A stretch of 37,061 nucleotides of DNA, taken from contig OMOG01000241.1 of NCBI GenBank assembly GCA_900290305.1, positions 1 to 37,061 on the forward strand. The letters run 5' to 3'. Positions within the stretch are counted from its first letter, which is position 1; the number at the start of each line of letters is the position of its first letter. The notes under the pieces are model-generated. The model was not told the DNA's origin. It made no database searches and saw only the letters and a program-made list of their open reading frames with translations. Positions 32,611 through 37,061 of this stretch are shown piece after piece. The DNA comes from Candidatus Sulfopaludibacter sp. SbA4. GTDB lineage: Bacteria > Acidobacteriota > Terriglobia > Bryobacterales > Bryobacteraceae. Position numbers and translations under genes: made by a program.

Positions 32611-32729
32611 CTCATAGGCCAGCAGCGTTTCAAAAACCAGTCCGGGCAGGGGTGGGCCTGCCGGTTGTGGTGCAGTTCCCAATGTAAAGCCTCCTTAGAT
32701 TAGTTTTGTGACTATTCCTCGGACGGTTT
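32611..32729 (-). repeat. Inverted copy of the methyltransferase promoter, RBS and first codons
   Basis: 119 bases match 1822-1940 without gaps and with 7 differences. The copy carries the AAGGAGG RBS, the TTG start and 24 codons; in the minus-strand frame only one of these codons changes an amino acid (Thr to Pro). The -10 TATAAT is altered to AATAGT. It begins 15 bases after antitoxin A, in the opposite orientation. Plus-strand transcription would give RNA complementary to the methyltransferase mRNA start. Confidence 0.92.
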
Positions 32730-32868
32730 CAACAGTAATCTTACAATTTGCTCCATGGTTGGGTGAAGATTTTTACGGATGCGTGAGAAGGCGGCGAAAG
32801 ATCATGCAAACGCCGCGGAGGAATCGGCCAGGCGGCCGGGTGCTGAAGAAGTTTGGTATGACTGGATT

Positions 32869-33096
32869 GTGGCGGATGAGATCGGATTCGAATGGGACGA
32901 AGTGAACGTGGCGCATCTAGCCCGCCACCACGTCACGCCGCAGGAGAGGGCGAAGACCGATCTACGGTCATCGGCCACACCAAGCTTTCGCGTAGTCCTG
33001 CTCGTATGGACAGACCGCAAGGGATTGATCCGGCCGATCACGGCACGCGAAGTAGGGAAGCGAATGCGCGAAGGCTACTTCCGCAGCCGAGGGTGA
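32869..33096 (+). pseudogene. BrnT-family toxin B, internally deleted
   Basis: From GTG 32869 the frame gives VADEIGFEWDEVNVAHLARH, then HVTPQE. It then lacks about 20 residues present in the intact toxin C. In another frame the missing sense can be read as GEDRSTVIGHTKLSR, so there is a deletion plus frameshift. The end (VVLLVWTDRKGLIRPITAR, then REGYFRSRG) is a normal BrnT tail. At 75 residues without the central strands it is unlikely to be toxic. It is 5 bases before antitoxin B. Confidence 0.78.
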
Positions 33097-33101
33097 GAAC
33101 T

Positions 33102-33437
33102 ATGGAAAAGCTCGTTGCACCGAAATTTGCCACCGAAGCCGAAGAGGCCGACTGGTGGGACCAACACATGGACGTGGTTGAAGCGAACTTCCTCGAGGCG
33201 GCTGAGCGGGGGACGCTACGACGGGCTTCGGAAACGGAACACGGCCGCCGCGTGATGCAGGCAGCCAAGCGTGCCCTCGCCGCCCGAGAGGCCGCCAAGA
33301 CTTTCCTTGCCAGTTCATCCGAACAGGATCGGGAGCGCTTCCACCAACTCGCGATAAAGGCCGGCCTGGATGACGAGACGTACCTCCAGCAGACCTTGCT
33401 GAACGCTCTGGCATCGGCGGAAGATCGAGCCGCATGA
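33102..33437 (+). CDS. CopG-type antitoxin B of the BrnT module
   Basis: A 111-residue antitoxin related to A and C at its N-terminus (KFATEAEEADWWDQHMDVVE), followed by a longer and different middle (LEAAERGTLRRASETEHGRR). The C-terminal domain (RERFHQLAIKAGLDDETYLQ, QTLLNALASAED) looks like a different ribbon-helix-helix or helix-turn-helix from that of A and C. It starts with ATG 33102 right after the toxin remnant. Its TGA overlaps the ATG of a HicB-like start (ATGA). Confidence 0.8.
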   Translation: MEKLVAPKFATEAEEADWWDQHMDVVEANFLEAAERGTLRRASETEHGRRVMQAAKRALAAREAAKTFLASSSEQDRERFHQLAIKAGLDDETYLQQTLLNALASAEDRAA

Positions 33438-33550
33438 AATACGCCGTCGTGATCGAAAAGGCACCGGATTGGCTGAAGGATACTTCCTTAGAGCCGAGCG
33501 ACAACGTTCCTTGGCTGCAAGCCCGTACTACAAGCCCTCCGCGGCTGTAA
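33434..33550 (+). pseudogene. HicB-family fragment B
   Basis: A 38-codon frame overlapping the end of antitoxin B by 4 bases. Only its start, MKYAVVIEKAP, is HicB-like (compare RRCAVVIEKVPGSNYSAYAP in fragment C); the rest is unrelated and ends at TAA. It appears to be what is left of a HicB gene that once followed the antitoxin. Confidence 0.6.
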
Positions 33551-34031
33551 CACACTCCGATGGCAACCGACTGGCCAAGGGCGAGCGCCTTATCCCATGC
33601 CGAAGTGAACTCTCTAGTTGCCACTTCGCCGGAAGGATTAGCGCTTGGTTTTGGGTTCGAAGTGTTCGAAGCTCCGCAGTTGATAAAATTTTCACTGGCG
33701 AGATAGTAGGGCCGAAGCATCCGTGAATCGCTTTCATCGATCGCGCCACCGAAGCCGCCAGTAACGGCAAGCATCGATCGCGCCACCGAAGCCGCCAGTA
33801 ACGGCAAGATCGATGCAATAGGGCGTGCTGGGCTGAGCTGAACCCTGATTGCCCTTCCACTCAAAAACTTGCCTCACGATGACACGCTGTCCGCCCTGGC
33901 TGCGTACTGCAAATGCGGTACTCTTGCAATTGTTGCATGGTTTAGGTGATGATTTTTGTGGATGGCTGGGAGGCGCAAAGGCTGCGCGCCACCCGGCCTC
34001 AGGGGCTGAAGAAGTTCGGAATGACTGAATT
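33551..34031 (+). other. Spacer between TA modules B and C with 37-bp tandem repeat
   Basis: 481 bases with no recognised gene. 33735-33771 and 33772-33808 are exact tandem copies of a 37-bp unit beginning CATCGATCGCGCC. From about 33915 the conserved TA leader begins (TACTCTTGCAATTGTTGCATGG), ending in AAGAAGTTCGG and the toxin GTG. The section 33600-33730 is slightly AT-rich and may include a promoter. Confidence 0.6.
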
Positions 34032-34322
34032 GTGGCGGATGAGATCAGATTCGAATGGGACGATGCGAACCTGGAACACATCGCCCGCCACAATGTCAGC
34101 CGGGAAGAGGCTGAGCAGGCGATGACCAATGACCCGATGGATGATGGCTACGAAGTCACAAAGGGCGAAGAGCGGTGGACCATGACGGGGCACACTAACA
34201 GGCTCCGCATCCTGAAGGTCGTCTGGACCCTTCGACACGGTACGGTCGTCCGCGTGGTGACGGCTTTTGATGCGCCGCGCGACGACGCGCGCGATTACCT
34301 GCGGGCAAAGGTGGGTTTATGA
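34032..34322 (+). CDS. brnT: BrnT-family (DUF497) ribonuclease toxin C, intact
   Basis: A 96-residue toxin of the BrnT family, which cleaves mRNA. Motifs are IRFEWDDANLEHIARHNVS, EEAEQAM, GEERWTMTGHTNRLRILKVV and VRVVTAFDAPRDDARDYLRA. Length and all conserved regions are normal. GTG is the start because an in-frame TGA lies two codons upstream. Its stop overlaps the antitoxin ATG by 4 bases (ATGA), so the pair is coupled. It is the only one of three paralogues in the array with an undamaged frame. Confidence 0.85.
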   Translation: MADEIRFEWDDANLEHIARHNVSREEAEQAMTNDPMDDGYEVTKGEERWTMTGHTNRLRILKVVWTLRHGTVVRVVTAFDAPRDDARDYLRAKVGL

Positions 34323-34630
34323 AACGGCTCGAAATTCCGGAATTCGCCAGCGAGGCTGAAGAAGCGCAATGGTGGTACGACAATCGCGAGGTGCTAGGAC
34401 AGAACTTTAGGGACGCCCTGAAGAAGGGAACAATCCATCATGGCGGTCCGGCGGCGATCCTGCGGGAGACCCAGTTGGTAACGGTCCGGCTGGCCAATCG
34501 CGACCTCGATCGAGTCGAGCAGGTCGCCAAAGAGAGGGGAATCGGCGATCACGCCTGTATCGCCGAGTTGCTCCGTGAGGCCCTCGACCGCGAAGACGCG
34601 AAGAAAGCGAAGAAACGGAAGAGTGCATGA
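34319..34630 (+). CDS. CopG-type antitoxin C of the BrnT module, intact
   Basis: A 103-residue antitoxin: EFASEAEEAQWWYDNREVLG at the N-terminus, VTVRLANRDLDRVEQVAKER plus ACIAELLREALDR forming the ribbon-helix-helix, and the Lys-rich tail DAKKAKKRKSA shared with antitoxin A. It should bind both the toxin and the operator of the module. It overlaps the toxin by 4 bases and its own TGA overlaps the ATG of a broken hicB. Confidence 0.85.
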   Translation: MKRLEIPEFASEAEEAQWWYDNREVLGQNFRDALKKGTIHHGGPAAILRETQLVTVRLANRDLDRVEQVAKERGIGDHACIAELLREALDREDAKKAKKRKSA

Positions 34631-34806
34631 GGAGATGCGCCGTCGTGATCGAAAAGGTACCGGGCAGCAACTACAGCGCCTACGCGCCAGATTGACCAGG
34701 GTGCGTGGCCAGCGGGGACACGCTGGAGGAAATCAACCGCCTCATGCAGGAGGGCATCGGAGTTTCACCTGGAAGGCATGCGCCAGGACGGGGAGGCAAC
34801 AGCCAC
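34627..34806 (+). pseudogene. HicB-family fragment C
   Basis: From the ATGA overlap with antitoxin C the frame reads MRRCAVVIEKVPGSNYSAYA, then PD and TGA at 34693-34695 in place of Leu. It goes on as PGCVASGDTLEEINRLMQEG, and after a one-base shift near 34758 as EFHLEGMRQDGEAT. The complete pattern is that of the HicB antitoxin N-terminal domain. There is no hicA gene on either side. Confidence 0.72.
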
Positions 34807-34812
34807 AAAAAA

Positions 34813-35190
34813 ATGCAGGACGAACACATCATCCCTTCCGGTCCGCTGAAGGGCAGGCGGATCGAATGGCCATCGCGCGATGGAGTTGAAAATCTCCAGG
34901 AGATCGCCACGGAATTCATGCTCAAAGTTTTCGCCCTGGAACCAAGCGAATATCTCATCACCGACGAGTCCCACCTTTCGGACTTCCGTGAGATCACGGA
35001 AGACGACATCCGCGAAGCCGCCAGACGAAGGGCCGCGAAGGAACCGGCCCCAAGGGCAAAACCCTGGGACCCCGAGGCCTTCCGGGCCAAGATTCGCGAG
35101 CACTACGGCGAGGAGATCGCAGCCTTCGAATCCGGCAACCTTTTGGGTATTTTCAGACGGATCGCAGAACGAAGAGGCCGAAGAGCCTGA
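34813..35190 (+). CDS. Putative small acidic protein downstream of the TA array
   Basis: A 125-residue open frame from ATG 34813, which continues a longer frame that overlaps the hicB remnant. Notable parts are ENLQEIATEFMLKVFALEPS, EYLITDESHLSDF, ITEDDIREAARRRAAKEPAP, then IREHYGEEIAAFESGNLLGI and FRRIAERRG. The EPSEYLITDESHLSDF and GNLL.IF patterns look conserved and resemble small accessory proteins found beside toxin genes in other bacteria. This is recalled only loosely, and no family is claimed. The RBS for this start is weak. Confidence 0.55.
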   Translation: MQDEHIIPSGPLKGRRIEWPSRDGVENLQEIATEFMLKVFALEPSEYLITDESHLSDFREITEDDIREAARRRAAKEPAPRAKPWDPEAFRAKIREHYGEEIAAFESGNLLGIFRRIAERRGRRA

Positions 35191-35414
35191 ATTGACACCC
35201 CGCCTCGCCACTTGGCAGGCGACAGGCCACCGGACCGTGCAATAACGAGCTTCCCGTAGTACTATTTCGCGTCCTGGCCAAAACCCGGTCACAAGGGCAC
35301 ACGTTAAAATTCCGTAACTTTCGGCGTTGATTCTAAATGGTCTCCCCCTCCCCAACCCCCCGAAACTAGGGTAAGAGCTATTGACATGATCTGTCAGTAT
35401 TAAATCAGGAGTAG

Positions 35415-35434
35415 CACAGGCATTCCTGCCTGTG
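35415..35434. repeat. CACAGGCA hairpin, copy 2
   Basis: CACAGGCA and TGCCTGTG pair across TTCC, followed by TTTCTTTT, so it could also end plus-strand transcripts. The same ends occur at 29121-29166 in reverse complement with a longer loop. Confidence 0.6.
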
Positions 35435-35437
35435 TTT

Positions 35438-35524
35438 CTTTTGAAGCGCAAAGGCCGCGGCGCGGTACCATACAGCACAGGAACTTGTTCGCGCCGCGGC
35501 CGTTTTGCGCGAGTTCCTCAAAAG
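35438..35524. repeat. REP/MITE-like palindromic element, copy 3
   Basis: The best-preserved copy. Outer ends CTTTTGA (35438-35444) and TCAAAAG (35518-35524) are inverted repeats. Inside them the GCGCAAAGGCCGCGGCGCG arm pairs with CGCGCCGCGGCCGTTTTGCG. The centre is again ACCATACAGCACAGGAAC. Confidence 0.85.
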
Positions 35525-35576
35525 GTTCACCCTGAGCATTCGAAACCTCTTTCTCCGAAAATGATATGTTACATCG

Positions 35577-36518
35577 TTACCGCATTCCCGCGGCCTCCTT
35601 CACGTATTGAGCCACCTGCGCGCAAGTGGCGAACCAGACGCCGGGCTTTGACTTCATGTACGCCACAAACGAATCGAGATGCTCCATCGGCGCGCGATGG
35701 CCGCTTAAATAAGGATGCAGCGTCAGGATGAAGGTTGTGCCTTCGCGATAAGCCCCGTCGAACTCCCCTTTATAGAGCTGATACAGCAGCTCCGGCGACG
35801 GCATATGGCCGTTTTGGCCCAGGTAGGGAGTCTCCGTGAGAGTCCAGTCGATGGCCAGTTCCACAATCCCGGTGTCCTCTCCGCGCGATCGGATTTCGTA
35901 CGGCTCGTCGAGCGCCTGCAGGCTGCTGTCGTAGAGGAAGCCTTTCTTACGGATCAGGTCGAGCGTGACGCCGCTGAACGCCCACGAGGGCGCGCGGTAA
36001 CCGACCGGACGCTTGCCCGTCGCCTTGGTTAAGTATGCGATCGCACGATCGAGCAAACGCTCTTCCTCCCCCTCGGCCAACCGCGGTGGAAACTCATGGA
36101 TCCATCCGTGAACACCCACTTCGTTCTTTCCGTTTTTCAAGATCGCCGCCAGCATATCGGGATGCAGCATGGCGTCTACGCCGGTGACGAAAAACGTGGC
36201 CGGCACCTGGTGCCGATCCAACATCTCCAGGATGCGGCGGATGCCGCTCTCGGCGCCGAAATCCGATGCGGAAAGCGTGGTCGGCGACGTGGTGCCGTCC
36301 CGCAGGAGGGGCGCTTCCGTGTCCGTGTCGAAGCTCAGGCAGACTGCTACGCGGGCGCCATTGGGCCATGATTTCGGCGTAAGCTTCCGCCCGACGCGGG
36401 CCACCTCCACCGTCAGGCGAAGTTGGTCGTCGCTCCATTGCGTACCGGGTTGGTTGGCTTGTTGGGCGTGCGCCGCGGCCGCGAGGGCCAAAGCGGCGAC
36501 AGCGGTCGGGTAGCTCAT
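35577..36518 (-). CDS. Polysaccharide deacetylase family protein (NodB/PgdA-like), exported
   Basis: A 313-residue carbohydrate esterase 4 (NodB) fold protein with a signal peptide (TAVAALALAAAAHAQ). Catalytic features are SFDTDTEAP with Asp64/Asp66, the metal-binding HxxxH at His137/His141 (VHGWIHE), and GYRAPSWAFS. The order and size are like the HpPgdA subfamily, which includes peptidoglycan deacetylases and cyclic imidases. The protein probably acts in the periplasm. It is monocistronic; an inverted repeat lies upstream of its start. Confidence 0.9.
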   Translation of the reverse strand: MSYPTAVAALALAAAAHAQQANQPGTQWSDDQLRLTVEVARVGRKLTPKSWPNGARVAVCLSFDTDTEAPLLRDGTTSPTTLSASDFGAESGIRRILEMLDRHQVPATFFVTGVDAMLHPDMLAAILKNGKNEVGVHGWIHEFPPRLAEGEEERLLDRAIAYLTKATGKRPVGYRAPSWAFSGVTLDLIRKKGFLYDSSLQALDEPYEIRSRGEDTGIVELAIDWTLTETPYLGQNGHMPSPELLYQLYKGEFDGAYREGTTFILTLHPYLSGHRAPMEHLDSFVAYMKSKPGVWFATCAQVAQYVKEAAGMR

Positions 36519-36542
36519 TGGATGTTCCTTCCCCCGCGAGCC

Positions 36543-36574
36543 GTAGAACGAAACGGCCGTGAAATCTGTTCTAC
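36543..36574. promoter_or_regulatory. Inverted repeat upstream of the deacetylase gene
   Basis: GTAGAAC and GTTCTAC lie 18 bases apart, 24-55 bases before the deacetylase ATG. This is a plausible operator half-site spacing; no regulator is nearby. Confidence 0.35.
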
Positions 36575-36656
36575 TGTAGCTTATTCATGCAGCGCTCCTC
36601 AATCCGGCCACCTGGAGGTTGGCTGGCGGTAGACCGCCGCCGAGCCGCGGCCCCCA

Positions 36657-36680
36657 CTCCCCTGCCCTGGGGAGCTTTTT
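36657..36680 (+). terminator. Rho-independent terminator-like hairpin
   Basis: CTCCCC pairs with GGGGAG across 6 bases and is followed by CTTTTTAA on the plus strand. No plus-strand gene was identified just upstream, so it may end an unannotated short RNA. Confidence 0.55.
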
Positions 36681-36952
36681 AATCTGCCCCCTGTGGACAA
36701 CCGGCCTCGACAAGCTCCAAAGTCAGCGACTCGTCCCGGGCCGGATCGAAACGGGAGGTGCGCTATTCCGCGGCTCATTTCTCTCTTGGTGTGGTTGATG
36801 TACGGGGGCGCTCGACCTGAGCGCCAGCCGGGATCTTTAACGTAGAGGATTCGACCCTCCGCGACACTACAATTGCAGCGGTATTCCTCGGCCAAGTGGA
36901 TTGGGAAGAAGGGCGGGTTGTTTTCCGGCGAAGCACTGGAGCTTCAATGGAA

Positions 36953-36977
36953 AAGCCCGGGATTGTGCCCCGGGCTT
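36953..36977 (+). promoter_or_regulatory. Hairpin in the leader of the gene at the right edge
   Basis: AAGCCCGGG pairs perfectly with CCCGGGCTT across 7 bases, 34 bases before the ATG at 37012. It could be a terminator of an upstream RNA or a leader hairpin. Confidence 0.5.
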
Positions 36978-37011
36978 CCCAACTCTACGAAGCAGGAGGA
37001 GGTGGGCTCCT

Positions 37012-37061
37012 ATGCTCACATTGTGGCTGAAGATCGTCACGATGTTTATGACGGTCAGGCT
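37012..37061 (+). CDS. Start of a gene cut by the window edge
   Basis: ATG 37012 follows an excellent AGGAGGAGG (36994-37002) at 9 bases. The 16 codons in the window encode a hydrophobic start (MLTLWLKIVTMFMTVR), possibly a membrane helix. The product cannot be identified. Confidence 0.5.
   Translation, partial: MLTLWLKIVTMFMTVR

Larger units (their letters stand above)
35191..35576. other. Intergenic repeat-rich spacer
   Basis: 386 bases without a gene. It contains a short palindrome TGACATGATCTGTCA (35382-35396) that includes a TTGACA, a compact hairpin (35415-35434) and the third REP-like element. It may hold the end of the TA-array transcript and lies behind the convergent deacetylase gene. 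Confidence 0.5.
36519..37011. other. Intergenic region between divergent genes
   Basis: 493 bases with no convincing gene; a 98-codon minus frame (36599-36895) has no family features. It holds an inverted repeat near the deacetylase start, a terminator-like hairpin, and a hairpin plus RBS before the gene at the right edge. Confidence 0.5.

Noticed and set aside
33469..33726. 85-codon frame between TA modules B and C
   Set aside because: No recognisable domain and no RBS; it lies in a degenerate spacer. It was considered as a HicB continuation but does not match.
35382..35396. TTGACA with palindrome as a promoter for the REP-like element
   Set aside because: No -10 box is found at 16-18 bases, and no gene follows on that strand.
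36599..36895. 98-codon minus-strand frame near the right end
   Set aside because: No family pattern, no RBS, and it spans a terminator-like hairpin.

Overview
The window looks like a chromosomal segment of a GC-rich soil acidobacterium of the Solibacter/Bryobacterales type. This is an inference from families typical of that lineage: a TIGR03437-like C-terminal domain (gene at 3369-5199), a TIGR03435 protein (26568-27299), a winged-helix regulator fused to TPRs, a PadR gene, a DUF1080 protein and many secreted beta-propeller proteins. No rRNA, tRNA, CRISPR array, transposase or integrase was seen.

Layout. 0-9.2 kb: aldehyde dehydrogenase, a truncated indolepyruvate/pyruvate decarboxylase, an O-methyltransferase, a frameshifted secreted propeller protein, a gnd-kdsC-PfkB kinase cluster, and a ParE-type toxin-antitoxin (TA) pair behind a frameshifted nucleotidyltransferase. 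9.2-20.4 kb: GH29 fucosidase, a large sensor-like protein that has lost every catalytic phosphotransfer residue, a HAD hydrolase and CutA, a FtsB-like protein, a zinc alcohol dehydrogenase, small membrane proteins, DUF1080 and DUF2007 proteins, and an ABC exporter pair. 20.4-26.5 kb: a relB-yafQ module and a secreted CXXCH/Ig-repeat gene pair. Both lie between direct repeats made of the 5' end of the neighbouring ABC ATPase gene. 26.5-30.9 kb: TIGR03435 protein, propeller lipoprotein, small lipocalin-like protein and a winged-helix/TPR regulator. 31-35.2 kb: a degenerate accessory zone with a nonsense-mutated padR, a duplicated piece of the TPR regulator, and three tandem BrnT/CopG-antitoxin modules (two with a HicB start attached). 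Only the last BrnT toxin is intact. 35.2-37 kb: repeats, a polysaccharide deacetylase and the start of another gene.

The most unusual content is a set of short, highly similar copies of gene 5' ends. The ABC ATPase start is copied twice (84 bp identical; about 150 bp near-identical). The methyltransferase promoter/RBS/start region is copied once, inverted, 30 kb away (119 bp, 7 mismatches). Two of the three copies sit directly downstream of TA modules, oriented so that read-through from the TA genes would give RNA complementary to the translation start of the source gene. A palindromic MITE/REP-like element of about 80 bp occurs three times plus one deleted copy, and one copy interrupts a brnT gene. 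All comparisons were made by eye within this window.
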